64,000 nucleotides of DNA. Origin: Gemmatimonadota bacterium (GTDB lineage Bacteria > Gemmatimonadota > Gemmatimonadetes > Longimicrobiales > Gaopeijiaceae). The stretch lies in contig JACQVF010000047.1 in NCBI GenBank assembly GCA_016209885.1, positions 1 through 64,000 on the forward strand, given 5' to 3'. Positions 43,679 to 53,464 of this stretch are shown piece after piece. Each line of letters starts with the position of its first letter. Positions within the stretch are counted from its first letter, which is position 1. A model generated the notes under the pieces. That model was not told the DNA's origin. It did no database searches and worked only from the letters and a program-made list of their open reading frames with translations. The position numbers were made by a program, and so were the translations under genes.

Positions 43679-44680
43679 ATGAGAAAGAGAGCGCTGGTAA
43701 CCGGGGCCGGGGGGTTCATCGGTCACCACATGGTCAAGTATCTGAAGGCCGAAGGTCATTGGGTGCGGGGCGCAGACCTGAAGCCACCGGAGTACGAGGA
43801 GACGGCGGCGGACGAGTTCGAGCTTCTGGACCTGCGGCGCTGGGAGAACTGCGTGGGCGCCACCCGGGATGTGGACGAGGTCTACAATCTGGCTGCGGAC
43901 ATGGGGGGCATCGGCTATATCACGGCGTACCACGCGGACATAGCGCGGAACAACATCCTGATCAACGCGCACATGCTGGAGGCAGCGCACGTGAACGGAG
44001 TGGAGCGGTACTTCTTCTCGTCGTCGGCGTGCGTGTATCCGCAGTACCGGCAGCGGAGCGCGGATGTGGCCCCGCTAGCGGAAGACGATGCCTATCCGGC
44101 GGAGCCCGAGGAAGGGTACGGGTGGGAGAAACTGTACGCCGAGAAGCTGTGCCAGTACTACGGGGAGGAGGGGAAGCTGGAGACGCGGGTCGCCCGGTTC
44201 CACAACATCTACGGTCCCCTGGGCACGTACGAGGGCGGGCGCGAGAAGGCTCCGGCGGCGATCAGCCGCAAGATCGCGCTGGTGCAGGACGGGGACGAGA
44301 TCGAGGTGTGGGGTGACGGGCAGCAGACGCGCTCGTTCACCTACGTCGCCGACTGTGTGGAGGGCATCGACCGGATCATGCACTCGGAGTACCGGCACCC
44401 CATCAACCTGGGCACGGACCGCCTCATTTCCGTCAGCGATCTCGTGGACCTGGTGGCGCGGATCGCGAACAAGACGATCCGCAAGCGGTTCGACGCTACG
44501 AAGCCGCAGGGCGTCCGCGGCCGCAACAGCGACAACGGCAAGCTGCGGGAGGTGCTCGCATGGGAGCCGCAGACGCCGCTGGAGGAGGGGATGCGGGAAA
44601 CCTACCTGTGGATCGAATCGGAGCTGGCGCGGGCGGGGCGGATCCCGGAACTGGCGGCCGGCGCAGGCCAGCAGGCGTGA
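43679..44680 (+). CDS. GDP-mannose 3,5-epimerase homologue
   Basis: A 333-aa extended SDR. VTGAGGFIGHH is the NAD site. It matches plant GDP-mannose 3,5-epimerase in unusual detail: NLAADMGGIGYI, SSSACVYPQ (C118), Y147-x3-K151, RFHNIYGPLGTYEGGREKAP (K190) and GVRGRNSDNGKLREVLAW. The cysteine and lysine used for epimerisation are both kept. It would make GDP-L-galactose (and L-gulose) from GDP-mannose. GAGGGACC lies upstream of ATG 43679. It opens sub-block D. Confidence 0.88.
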   Translation: MRKRALVTGAGGFIGHHMVKYLKAEGHWVRGADLKPPEYEETAADEFELLDLRRWENCVGATRDVDEVYNLAADMGGIGYITAYHADIARNNILINAHMLEAAHVNGVERYFFSSSACVYPQYRQRSADVAPLAEDDAYPAEPEEGYGWEKLYAEKLCQYYGEEGKLETRVARFHNIYGPLGTYEGGREKAPAAISRKIALVQDGDEIEVWGDGQQTRSFTYVADCVEGIDRIMHSEYRHPINLGTDRLISVSDLVDLVARIANKTIRKRFDATKPQGVRGRNSDNGKLREVLAWEPQTPLEEGMRETYLWIESELARAGRIPELAAGAGQQA

Positions 44681-44776
44681 CGCGGAACGGCGGCGGAACG
44701 GTGGCGGAACAGCGGCGGGGATGCGCGCGCGCCGGGTGCGGGCGCGCGGGCCTCGAGCTTCTGACCGAGAGGGCTT

Positions 44777-45766
44777 ATGACTGAGCGGGCGCTCGTCACG
44801 GGCGGGGCGGGCTTCATCGGGTCTCACTTGACGGAGGCGCTTCTCGATCGCGGCTGGGAAGCGCACGTGATCGATGATCTGTCCACGGGCAGCATCGACA
44901 ATATCGCGCACCTCAAGGGGCGGCGTACGTTTTCGTACACCATCGACACGGTGATGAATCGGCCGCTCATGGCGGAGCTGGTGGACCGGGCGGACACCGT
45001 CTTTCATCTGGCGGCGGCCGTGGGGGTGCGGCTGATCGTGGAGGAGCCGGTCCGGACCATCGAGACGAACATCAAGGCCACGGAGCTCGTGCTCGAGCTG
45101 GCGTCGAAGAAGAACAAGACGGTCCTCATCGCGTCCACCTCGGAGGTCTACGGCAAACGCAACGGCGGGAAGTTCCTGGAGGACGACGACGTGGTGCTGG
45201 GGCCGACCTCGCGGTCGCGCTGGTGCTACGCGGCCTCGAAGATGATCGATGAGTTCCTGGCCCTGGCGTACGCGCGCGAGCTCGGCCTCCCGGTAGCCGT
45301 GCTCCGCATCTTCAACACCATCGGTCCCAGGCAGACGGGCCAGTACGGCATGGTGGTTCCCCGCTTCGTGATGCAGGCGCTCTCGGGTGAGCCGATCACG
45401 GTGTACGGGAACGGGATGCAGCGCCGGTCGTTCACGTGGGTCGGCGACGTGATCGATGCGATGATCGCCGTGGTGCGCCACTCCGGCGCCCGGGGTGAGG
45501 TGTTCAACGTGGGCCACACCAAGGACGTGACGATCCGCGACCTGGCGAAGATCGTGAAGGAGCTGACGGCGAGCGAGTCCGAGATCGTCTTCGTTCCTTT
45601 CGAGGAGGCCTATGCTCCGGGGTTCGAGGACATTCCTCAGCGAGTGCCGGACATCTCGAAGCTCGCCGAGCTGATCGGCTATCGGCCGACGCTGGACCTG
45701 CCCGAGATGCTTGAGCACATCATCGTGGACTGCCGCGCGAAGCTGGCGGGCCGTGTGCCGGTGTGA
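44777..45766 (+). CDS. NAD-dependent epimerase/dehydratase, UDP-glucuronate decarboxylase-like
   Basis: A 329-aa extended SDR. VTGGAGFIGSHLTEALLDRG is the NAD site; IASTSEVYGK keeps the Glu of UXS/decarboxylase-type enzymes; the Tyr-Lys pair is in WCYAASKMIDEF; RIFNTIGPRQTGQYGMVVPR follows. It could be a UDP-glucuronate decarboxylase, a UDP-xylose/apiose synthase relative or a 4-epimerase. It is not a clear RmlB because the TDEVYG motif is absent. AGAGGG lies upstream. Confidence 0.85.
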   Translation: MTERALVTGGAGFIGSHLTEALLDRGWEAHVIDDLSTGSIDNIAHLKGRRTFSYTIDTVMNRPLMAELVDRADTVFHLAAAVGVRLIVEEPVRTIETNIKATELVLELASKKNKTVLIASTSEVYGKRNGGKFLEDDDVVLGPTSRSRWCYAASKMIDEFLALAYARELGLPVAVLRIFNTIGPRQTGQYGMVVPRFVMQALSGEPITVYGNGMQRRSFTWVGDVIDAMIAVVRHSGARGEVFNVGHTKDVTIRDLAKIVKELTASESEIVFVPFEEAYAPGFEDIPQRVPDISKLAELIGYRPTLDLPEMLEHIIVDCRAKLAGRVPV

Positions 45767-45914
45767 TTCCGTCACGGGTTTTGGGACCCAGCCCGCGGAG
45801 GGAGCGCGCTTTCCCGTGACCCGTCCCTCGGGGGCAGGTGCCCCGTGAGGCGATCGAGGTCCGCCTCGCGGACCGTGCTCCGCGAGCCCGCGACGCCAGC
45901 CGGTTATCGGACGC

Positions 45915-47882
45915 ATGTGCGGCATCTGCGGCGCTCTTGACCTCACCGGCCGCACGCCCGTCGCCTTCGAGCGCGTGCAGGCCATGGCCGACACGATGGT
46001 GCATCGCGGGCCCGATGATCAGGGGGTGTACGTGAGCCCGGACCGGCGGCTGGGCTTCGGGTTTCGCCGCCTGAGCATCGTGGATCTGGTGGGTGGCCGC
46101 CAGCCGATGAGCAACGAGGATGGCAGCGTCTGGGTCGTCTACAACGGTGAGGTCTACAACCACGGCGAGCTGCGGCGCGAGCTGGAAGGGCGAGGGCACC
46201 GGTATCGCACCCGTTCGGATACGGAGAGCATTCTCCACGCCTACGAGGAGTGGGGCGAGCGGTGTGTGGAGCGCCTCCGGGGGATGTTCGCGTTTGCGAT
46301 CTATGATGGGCGAACGGGGGCCGGCGATCTGCGGGCCGCGGCTGCGGTCGCGGCACTAGGCTCCGCGCCGCGCCTTTTCCTCGCCCGGGATCGCATCGGT
46401 ATCAAGCCGCTTTACTACCTGGCCAACGCTCAGACCTTTCTGTTCGCCTCGGAGATCAAGGGCATTCTCGCGTGGCCCGGGATGGAGCGGGAGGTGGACG
46501 AGGAGGCGCTGCACCATTACCTGACGCTGTCGGCCACGCCCGCGCCGCTGACCATGATGCGCGGGATTCGCAAGCTGCCACCCGGGCACACGCTGACCGT
46601 GCACGGGGATGGGCGGCTGGAGCTGCAACAGTACTGGGAGCCGCTCTTTCCCGACGATCCTCCGGTGGATGCGCGCGAAGAGCCGAGGATCATCGAGCGC
46701 CTTCGCGAGTTGCTGAGAGAGTCGATCCGCCTGCGGATGATGAGCGATGTCCCCTTCGGAGTTTTCCTGAGCGGCGGCGTCGATTCGAGCCTGAACGTCG
46801 CACTCATGAGCGAGCTCATGGATCGGCCGGTGGACACGTTTTCCGTGGCTATCGAGGGGGATCCGCTTTCGGACGAGCGGTCGCATGCCCGGGCGGTGGC
46901 GGCTCACTTTGGGGCCAGCCACCACGAGGTTCTGATCCGGCGCCGCGATTTCGTGGATTTCCTTCCCAAGATGGTGCGTCATCAGGACGAGCCGCTGGCC
47001 GACCCCGTGTGCGTGCCTCTCTACTTCGTGAGCAGGCTGGCTCGCGAGTGCGGCACGATCGTGATCCAGGTGGGAGAGGGCGCCGACGAGCTGTTCGCCG
47101 GTTATCCGGGCTACAGTATCCTGGCGGATTTTCACCGCCGCCTCTACGGCCCGTTCTCGCAGCTTCCGCCCTGGATCAAGCGACCGATCGCTGGCCTGGC
47201 TCCGTACATGTTGCCAGCCCGCCGCGCCGAGTACGTGCGGCGCGCGGCAGCCGGCCAGGAGCTCTTCTGGGGCGGCGCGGCCGTGTTCTCCGACGAGACG
47301 AAGCGGCGGCTGCTGCGCGACGGTGGTGACGGGCGCCCGGACACGTACCGGCGAGTTGTGGCGGCGATCTATGCGCACTTCGATGCGCAGTGTCCGGGGC
47401 GGCCATTCCTGGATCGCATGATCTATCTCGAGCTGAGGCACCGGCTGCCCGAGCTTCTCCTCATGCGGGTCGACAAGATGAGCATGGCCGCCTCGGTGGA
47501 GGCCCGCGTCCCCTATCTGGACCACGAGCTGGTGCGCTTCGCCCTGAGCATCCCGTCCACGCTGAAGGTTCACCGGGGCCGCACGAAGTACATCCTCAAG
47601 CAAGCGGCTCGCGGGATCCTGCCCGATGAGGTGATCGATCGGGCGAAGAGGGGATTCTGCGGCGGTGCCGCGAACATGGTCGCCGGGCCGCTGCTCGATT
47701 ACGCTGAGGAAGCGGTCCTGGGCTGCGACTGGCTGCGCAGCCTCTTCAACATGGAGGCTGTTCGCCCGCTGCTCGCGGGGCAGCGGGCCGGTGGCGGCGA
47801 TGGGGCCATGGCGGTCTGGAATCTCCTCAACCTTGCCCTCTGGCATCGGCGCTGGATCGAAGAGGAGCCGGCCGTAGCGTGA
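45915..47882 (+). CDS. asnB: AsnB-like glutamine amidotransferase (copy 2)
   Basis: A 655-aa protein. C2 (MCGICG), R52, N77-G78-E79 and D102 fit the glutaminase site; SGGVDS (286-291) is the PP-loop. Between residues about 134 and 154 there is an Ala/Gly-rich insert not present in copies 1 and 3. The C-terminal synthetase domain has VGEGADELFAGYPGY. The stop overlaps the heparinase-like gene by 4 nt, which suggests coupled work on the same sugar. Confidence 0.92.
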   Translation: MCGICGALDLTGRTPVAFERVQAMADTMVHRGPDDQGVYVSPDRRLGFGFRRLSIVDLVGGRQPMSNEDGSVWVVYNGEVYNHGELRRELEGRGHRYRTRSDTESILHAYEEWGERCVERLRGMFAFAIYDGRTGAGDLRAAAAVAALGSAPRLFLARDRIGIKPLYYLANAQTFLFASEIKGILAWPGMEREVDEEALHHYLTLSATPAPLTMMRGIRKLPPGHTLTVHGDGRLELQQYWEPLFPDDPPVDAREEPRIIERLRELLRESIRLRMMSDVPFGVFLSGGVDSSLNVALMSELMDRPVDTFSVAIEGDPLSDERSHARAVAAHFGASHHEVLIRRRDFVDFLPKMVRHQDEPLADPVCVPLYFVSRLARECGTIVIQVGEGADELFAGYPGYSILADFHRRLYGPFSQLPPWIKRPIAGLAPYMLPARRAEYVRRAAAGQELFWGGAAVFSDETKRRLLRDGGDGRPDTYRRVVAAIYAHFDAQCPGRPFLDRMIYLELRHRLPELLLMRVDKMSMAASVEARVPYLDHELVRFALSIPSTLKVHRGRTKYILKQAARGILPDEVIDRAKRGFCGGAANMVAGPLLDYAEEAVLGCDWLRSLFNMEAVRPLLAGQRAGGGDGAMAVWNLLNLALWHRRWIEEEPAVA

Positions 47883-49990
47883 GCCGGCTCCTCGATTTCC
47901 GGGTGCTCGCGCGCCACTACCGCGGGCTTTTCGACGCTCGGGCTGCGCCGTTGCTTTGCGATCGCGCCGCGCGGCGGGTGCTTCCGCCGACCCTCTACCG
48001 CTCGGTCTGCCGCCTGTCGTGGCCGAGGTTCGAGGTGGAAGGGCCGGGCGTGCCTGAGGGCGCGGACGCCGCGTCCCCGGTGCCTTTCGCCGCCTCTGAA
48101 GCGCGCTGGCTGGCGTCCCGGTTCCCCGACGTTGCCCATCGCATCGGCGCTGCCGCCGACCGGATCTGTGATCACGTGTTCGACGTCCTGGGCAGCGGTC
48201 CCACCGATTGGGGCGACCCCATCGACTGGCATCGGGACGTGAAGAGCGGCTGGCGCTGGCCGACCGGGTTCTATGCGAGCTACCGGGATCGCGAGCTCAT
48301 GCCCGGCAGCGGCGCGGACGTGAAGGTGCCGTGGGAGCTGAGCCGCCTCCACCATCTGGTGACGCTCGGCCAGGCGTGGCTCCTCACCGGCGAGGTGCGC
48401 TATGCGGACGAGTTCTTCGCCCAGTGGGAGAGCTGGCTGGCCGCGAACCCGTGGCCGCACGGCATCAACTGGACCAGTCCCATGGAGGCATCCATCCGCG
48501 CCGTGAATCTGCTCTGGGCGGCGGCGCTCCTGGAAGGCGCACCCGGGTGGAAGGCGGAGCGGAGGCTCGCCCTGCTCTTGAGTCTCTGGCAGCACGGAGT
48601 CTACATCGAGCGCAACCTGGAGGTCGGCGCGCGGAACGGCCGGCTCGTGGCGGGCAATCATTACGTGGCGAACGCTTGCGGCCTTGCCTGCCTGGGCTTC
48701 TGTTGCGCGGCGGTTCCAGCGGCCGAGCGCTGGCGGCAGGTCGGGCTGAGAGCGCTGGAACAGGAGATTGACCGGCAGATCCTTTCCGACGGCTTCTTCT
48801 ACGAGTCGTCCACGGCGTATCACGGCCTGGCGCTGGAACTGTTTCTGATTCCCGCGGTCCTCGCCCGCCGGAACGGACACGAGATGTCCGGGGCCTACCG
48901 GCGGCGGCTGGAGCAGATGTGCGAGGTCATCCTCGGTCTCACGCGACCCGACGGCTGCGTCCCGCAGGTCGGGGATGGCGACGACGGACGCGCATTGCTC
49001 TTCTCCGACCCGGGGCGGGTTCGGCAGGACTACCGCGATTTGCTCGCGGTCGCGGCGGTGATCTTCGGGCGGGGGGATTTCAAGGCGGCGGCGAACGACC
49101 GTGCCCAGGAGGTCTTCTGGTTCATGGGCCGGGAGGGTCTCGCCGCCTTCGACGCGCTGGAAGCGCGCCGCGCCAGCCTGGGCAGCCGGGCGTTTGCGAG
49201 TGGCGGGCTCTACGTCATTCGCGGGCCCGACGGACGCGACTGCGCCGTGGTGCGGGCGGGCGCACCGGCGCCCGAAGCGCCCACGGGCCACAGTCATAAC
49301 GACGCGCTGTCGCTCGAGCTATGGATCGATGGTGCGCCGGTGTTGGTGGAGAGGGGCACGTATTGCTATACGGGCGACGCGGGCTCGCGAGACTGGTTCC
49401 GCTCCACGGCGGCCCACAACACGGTCAAGGTGGACGGCCGGGAGATCAACCGGATTCCGGCGGGTGCGCCCTTCCGGCTCGGGCGAGACGCCCGGGTGCG
49501 GATCCTCGAGTGGCACAGCGAGGAAGAGCGCGTCCGGCTCTGCGCCGAGCACGACGGCTATGCCCGGCTCGACGCGCCGGTCACGCACCGCCGCACGGTC
49601 GAGTACGTGGGCGAGCGCCGGACGTGGCTGGTGGAGGATCGGCTCTCGGGCACGGGCAGCCATGTGGCCGAGGCCCACTGGCACTTCCCGCCCGGTACCG
49701 AACTCTCCGTAGAGGAAGGCGAGGCGCGGCTGTCCATCCGTGCCGGCGGCGCCCAGCTCGACGTCGAGGTCATGGAAGCGCAGCGCTGGACGCACGAGGT
49801 GCGTCCAGCCTGGCACTCACCGGCCTACGGGGTGCGCGAGCCCGCGCCGGAGCTGGTGGTGCTCGTTCGCTTCACCGGCGCGTGCGAGCTCAAGCTGACA
49901 GCGAAGCCTGTGCTGCCGGCCGGGCATGGAAACGCGATGGCCGTATCGGCGGCTCCGGGGATAGGCGTACGGGAGGAGTCGGAGGTCTGA
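47879..49990 (+). CDS. Heparinase II/III-like polysaccharide lyase family protein
   Basis: A 703-aa protein with an N-terminal alpha-toroid (residues about 150-380, with WPHGINWTSPMEASIRAVNL, LVAGNHYVANACGLACLGF and DGFFYESSTAYHG) and a C-terminal beta-sandwich holding the lyase site GHSHNDALSLELWIDG and STAAHNTVKVDG. These are the Tyr/His region marks of heparinase II/III. No signal peptide is seen, so it may act in the cytoplasm. In biosynthetic clusters such proteins may edit or release polymer. GTG 47879 overlaps asnB copy 2. Confidence 0.88.
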   Translation: MSRLLDFRVLARHYRGLFDARAAPLLCDRAARRVLPPTLYRSVCRLSWPRFEVEGPGVPEGADAASPVPFAASEARWLASRFPDVAHRIGAAADRICDHVFDVLGSGPTDWGDPIDWHRDVKSGWRWPTGFYASYRDRELMPGSGADVKVPWELSRLHHLVTLGQAWLLTGEVRYADEFFAQWESWLAANPWPHGINWTSPMEASIRAVNLLWAAALLEGAPGWKAERRLALLLSLWQHGVYIERNLEVGARNGRLVAGNHYVANACGLACLGFCCAAVPAAERWRQVGLRALEQEIDRQILSDGFFYESSTAYHGLALELFLIPAVLARRNGHEMSGAYRRRLEQMCEVILGLTRPDGCVPQVGDGDDGRALLFSDPGRVRQDYRDLLAVAAVIFGRGDFKAAANDRAQEVFWFMGREGLAAFDALEARRASLGSRAFASGGLYVIRGPDGRDCAVVRAGAPAPEAPTGHSHNDALSLELWIDGAPVLVERGTYCYTGDAGSRDWFRSTAAHNTVKVDGREINRIPAGAPFRLGRDARVRILEWHSEEERVRLCAEHDGYARLDAPVTHRRTVEYVGERRTWLVEDRLSGTGSHVAEAHWHFPPGTELSVEEGEARLSIRAGGAQLDVEVMEAQRWTHEVRPAWHSPAYGVREPAPELVVLVRFTGACELKLTAKPVLPAGHGNAMAVSAAPGIGVREESEV

Positions 49991-51184
49991 ATGCGGATTC
50001 CCGCACATAAGCCGACGATCGGGGAGCGGGAGATCGAAGCGGTCGTCGCCGCCCTGCGCTCGGGAGAGATCGGCGGCAACGGCCCGATCGGCCGAGGCGT
50101 AGAGCAGTGGCTGCAGGCGAAGTTCGGCGCCTCTCACGCGCTCCTCACCCCATCCTGCACGCACGCGATGGAGCTCGCGCTGATGGTCCTCGGAGTCGGC
50201 CCCGGCGACGAGGTCATCCTGCCGAGCTTCACGTTCACCTCCACGGCGAACGCGGTCTGCCTCCAGCGTGCGACCCCCGTCTTCGCGGAGGTCGAAGAAG
50301 ACACGCTGACCATCGATCCGGAGGATGTGGCACGTTGCCTCACGCCTCGCTCGAAGGTGATCATGCCCGTCCATTACGCGGGGGTGAGCTGCCGGATGGA
50401 CGAGCTGCTTGCGATCGCGGAGGAGCGCGGGCTGTACGTCGTCGAGGATGCCGCCCAGGGCGTGGGCGCCCGGTACAAGGGCGTCTATCTCGGGACCATC
50501 GGGCACATGGGCTGCTACAGCTTCCACGTGACGAAGAACGTGACCTGCGGGGAGGGCGGAGCCCTGCTCGTGAAGGACCCCGAACGGTTCCGTGCCGCGG
50601 AGATGATGCGGGAGAAAGGGACGAACCGCTCGGCCTTTTTGCGCGGAGAGGTGGACAAATACACGTGGACTGAGCGCGGGAGCAGCTACGTCCTGTCCGA
50701 CCTGCTCGCGGCTGTCCTTCCGGCGCAGCTCTCCCGGCTGGACGAGATCAACGCCGCGCGCCGGGAGATCTACGAGTGCTACCGCGACGGACTGCGCGAT
50801 CTCGAGAATGCTGAGCTGATCCGCCTGCCGCGCATACCCGCCTACGCCGAGTCCAACTACCACATCTTCCACTTCCACCTGCCGAGCCAGGAGAAGCGGG
50901 ACTTCGTCCTTGGCTGCCTGCGGGAGCGCGGCATCGGCGCGAGCTTCCACTATGTGCCCCTCCACTCCTCGCCGTATGGGCGGCGATTCGGCGTCGGCGC
51001 CAGGGACCTGCCGAGGACGGAACGTCTCAGCAGCACGCTCGTCAGGCTGCCGATCTATCCGGAACTGTCCGAAGAGGAACGAACCTATGTTCTGGAGTCG
51101 GTGCGTGACGCGGTGCATCGCGCCGGCCGGCCGGCGGGGATGGCGGCAGACCGGGCGGGCGCGGGTTCCGGCGTACGGGCATAG
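49991..51184 (+). CDS. wecE: dTDP-4-amino-4,6-dideoxygalactose transaminase (WecE-type)
   Basis: A 397-aa DegT/DnrJ/EryC1/StrS PLP aminotransferase. The lysine is K182 in SFHVTKNVTCGEGG. REKGTNRSAFLRGEVDKYTW is a hallmark of WecE/RffA, which adds an amino group to dTDP-4-keto-6-deoxyglucose to give dTDP-Fuc4N. ATG 49991 directly follows the heparinase stop. The C-terminal 25 residues are a poorly conserved extension. Confidence 0.88.
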   Translation: MRIPAHKPTIGEREIEAVVAALRSGEIGGNGPIGRGVEQWLQAKFGASHALLTPSCTHAMELALMVLGVGPGDEVILPSFTFTSTANAVCLQRATPVFAEVEEDTLTIDPEDVARCLTPRSKVIMPVHYAGVSCRMDELLAIAEERGLYVVEDAAQGVGARYKGVYLGTIGHMGCYSFHVTKNVTCGEGGALLVKDPERFRAAEMMREKGTNRSAFLRGEVDKYTWTERGSSYVLSDLLAAVLPAQLSRLDEINAARREIYECYRDGLRDLENAELIRLPRIPAYAESNYHIFHFHLPSQEKRDFVLGCLRERGIGASFHYVPLHSSPYGRRFGVGARDLPRTERLSSTLVRLPIYPELSEEERTYVLESVRDAVHRAGRPAGMAADRAGAGSGVRA

Positions 51185-51199
51185 GGCCGGAGAGGCGGC

Positions 51200-52114
51200 A
51201 TGAGTTCCAGGCTGGCTTCGGTGGGGAGGCGGCGCACTGCCGAAGACCTGGCCTCTGTCGCCGGTCCTCGTTCCCCGGAGAAGGCGGCGGCGCCGACGCC
51301 GGTGTCAGTGATCGAGCCCTCGACGGGCTGGGCGTCACTGGCGCTGGGCGAGCTGTGGGCCTATCGCGACCTCCTGTATTTTCTGGTCTGGCGCGAGATC
51401 AAGGTGCGGTACGCCCAGTCGGTCATGGGGGTCGGATGGGCCGTGATCCAGCCGGTCTTCTCGATGCTGGTGTTCACGGTCGTGTTCGGGAACCTCGTGG
51501 GGGTCAGCTCCGACGGGGTCCCGTACGCGTTGTTCAGCTTCGTCGCGTTGGTGCCGTGGACATACTTCCAGAACGCGCTGACGGGCGGGATCGATAGCCT
51601 GGTGATCATGTCCAGCATGCTCACCAAGGTGTATTTCCCCCGACTCATCATTCCGCTCACGCCGGTGCTGGCAAGGCTGCTGGACTTCGGGATTGCACTC
51701 GTGCTGCTGATGGCACTGATGGCTTGGTTCAAGGCGGCTCCCACGGCCGGGGTCGTGATGGTGCCCGTGCTGGTCATTCTCATGGTGCTCTCGGCCGCCG
51801 GCCTCGGCTTCTGGCTGACCGCCCTGGCGGTGCAGTACCGCGACGTGAAGTACGCGGCGAGCTTCGGAATTCAGTTGCTCATGTACGCGGCTCCGGTCGT
51901 GTACCCGGTGAGCCTGGTGCCCGAGCGGTTTCAGACGCTCTATGCGCTCAACCCCATGGTGGGCGTGATCGAGGGATTCCGCTCCGCCATGCTGGGTGCT
52001 CGTCCGATGCCGTGGAACCTGATCGGGATCGGGGCGGTTTCAGCGATCGTCGTGGCGCTGGGCGGCGCGTTCTATTTCCGGCGGGTGGAGCGTGTTTTCG
52101 CGGACGTGGTCTGA
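51200..52114 (+). CDS. wzm: ABC-2 type polysaccharide export permease (Wzm-type)
   Basis: A 304-aa permease with six membrane segments after a cytosolic N-terminus of about 50 residues. VWREIKVRYAQSVMGVGWAV and PWTYFQNAL are the ABC2 polysaccharide/teichoic export marks. GGAGAGGCGGC precedes ATG 51200. It pairs with the next gene to export a finished, lipid-linked chain. Confidence 0.92.
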   Translation: MSSRLASVGRRRTAEDLASVAGPRSPEKAAAPTPVSVIEPSTGWASLALGELWAYRDLLYFLVWREIKVRYAQSVMGVGWAVIQPVFSMLVFTVVFGNLVGVSSDGVPYALFSFVALVPWTYFQNALTGGIDSLVIMSSMLTKVYFPRLIIPLTPVLARLLDFGIALVLLMALMAWFKAAPTAGVVMVPVLVILMVLSAAGLGFWLTALAVQYRDVKYAASFGIQLLMYAAPVVYPVSLVPERFQTLYALNPMVGVIEGFRSAMLGARPMPWNLIGIGAVSAIVVALGGAFYFRRVERVFADVV

Positions 52115-52147
52115 CGTCTTCGGGGTCTCAGCCACGAGAGGTCGAGG

Positions 52148-53461
52148 ATGACCGACGTCGCCATCCGCGTGGAGCAGGTCTTCAAGCGGTATCGGATCGG
52201 CGCCAAGGAGGAACGCCACGACACGCTGGCCGGGGCGGTCACCGCCCTGACTGCGGCGCCGCTGAGAAACCTGCGCCGGCTGCGGCGGCTCACGCACTTC
52301 CGGGCCGACGAGCAAGAGGCGGAGGACGTGATCTGGGCGCTGCGCGGCGTCTCCCTCGAGGTGGGCGTGGGCGAGGTTTTGGGGATCATCGGGCGGAACG
52401 GTGCCGGCAAGACGACGCTCCTCAAGATCCTGTGCCGGATCACCGAGCCGACCGCGGGCCGGGCCGTGGTATGCGGCCGCGTGGGCTCGCTCCTCGAGGT
52501 GGGCACGGGGTTCCACCCGGAGCTCACGGGGCGCGAGAACGTCTTTCTGAACGGGGCCGTGCTGGGAATGCGCAGACCGGAGATCGAGCGCAAGTTCGAC
52601 GAGATCGTCGAGTTCTCGGGTGTGGAGAGATTCATTGACACGCCCGTGAAGCGATACTCCAGCGGGATGTACCTGCGCCTCGCCTTTGCCGTGGCCGCTC
52701 ACCTCGAGCCCGATATCCTGCTGGTGGACGAGGTGCTGGCCGTGGGTGACCTGGAGTTCCAGAAGAAATGCCTGGGCAAGATGCAGGAGGTGGGTCGCAG
52801 CGGCAGGACCGTGCTGTTCGTGTCCCACAACATGCCGGCCGTCAGCGGCCTGTGTGATCGCGCGATCCTGCTGGACGACGGAAAGATCGCCGCCGCCGGA
52901 GACGTGGAAGAAGTCATCGCCCGATATATCCAGGTCGCGGTGAGGGCCGGGAGCGAGGTGCGCTGGGAGAGGGAAGAGGCGCCGGCGAACGACGTGGTCC
53001 GTCTGGTCAGCGTGCGGGCCTGCGACGGAGGAGGATGCGTTCCGCCGTCGTTCGACATCCGCAAGCCCATCTTCATCGAGATCGAATATGAAGTCGTCAA
53101 GCCGAGGATCTGGTTCACTCCTTCCATTCAACTGAAGAACGAGGCCGGCGTCATCATCTTCAACTCGAACGCCGAGTACGAGCCGGATTGGGAAAACGCG
53201 TTTCCGACGCCGGGGCTCTACAAGAGCACGTGCTGCATCCCGGGCAACCTTCTGTCCGACGGCCTGTTCGTCATACGAGTCGTACTCTTCGGATTCACCA
53301 GGCTGCCGCAGAAGGGGGTGCTCGTCGAGAACGCGATCAGCTTTCACGTGCACGACAGCTTCGGGGCGGATTCAGCGCGCGAGCGGACCACACGATCGTT
53401 CCCGGGCGTGGTGAGGCCGAAGCTGGATTGGGTGACGGAGAGCCTGAGCGCGGTCTCGTGA
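52148..53461 (+). CDS. wzt: Polysaccharide export ABC ATPase with a C-terminal carbohydrate-binding domain (Wzt-type)
   Basis: A 437-aa ATPase. Walker A is GRNGAGKTT near residue 82, the signature is [17 protein letters not shown] and Walker B is [12 protein letters not shown]. Residues about 260-420 match the position of the Wzt C-terminal domain that reads the chain end or its cap. The Wzt-C part ([20 protein letters not shown] onward) suggests length control by a terminal modification. Confidence 0.92.
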   Translation: MTDVAIRVEQVFKRYRIGAKEERHDTLAGAVTALTAAPLRNLRRLRRLTHFRADEQEAEDVIWALRGVSLEVGVGEVLGIIGRNGAGKTTLLKILCRITEPTAGRAVVCGRVGSLLEVGTGFHPELTGRENVFLNGAVLGMRRPEIERKFDEIVEFSGVERFIDTPVKRYSSGMYLRLAFAVAAHLEPDILLVDEVLAVGDLEFQKKCLGKMQEVGRSGRTVLFVSHNMPAVSGLCDRAILLDDGKIAAAGDVEEVIARYIQVAVRAGSEVRWEREEAPANDVVRLVSVRACDGGGCVPPSFDIRKPIFIEIEYEVVKPRIWFTPSIQLKNEAGVIIFNSNAEYEPDWENAFPTPGLYKSTCCIPGNLLSDGLFVIRVVLFGFTRLPQKGVLVENAISFHVHDSFGADSARERTTRSFPGVVRPKLDWVTESLSAVS

Positions 53462-53464
53462 GGA

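Noticed and set aside
44777-45766. rfbB (dTDP-glucose 4,6-dehydratase)
   Set aside because: The TDEVYG motif is replaced by STSEVYG, which fits UDP-glucuronate decarboxylase-type enzymes better.
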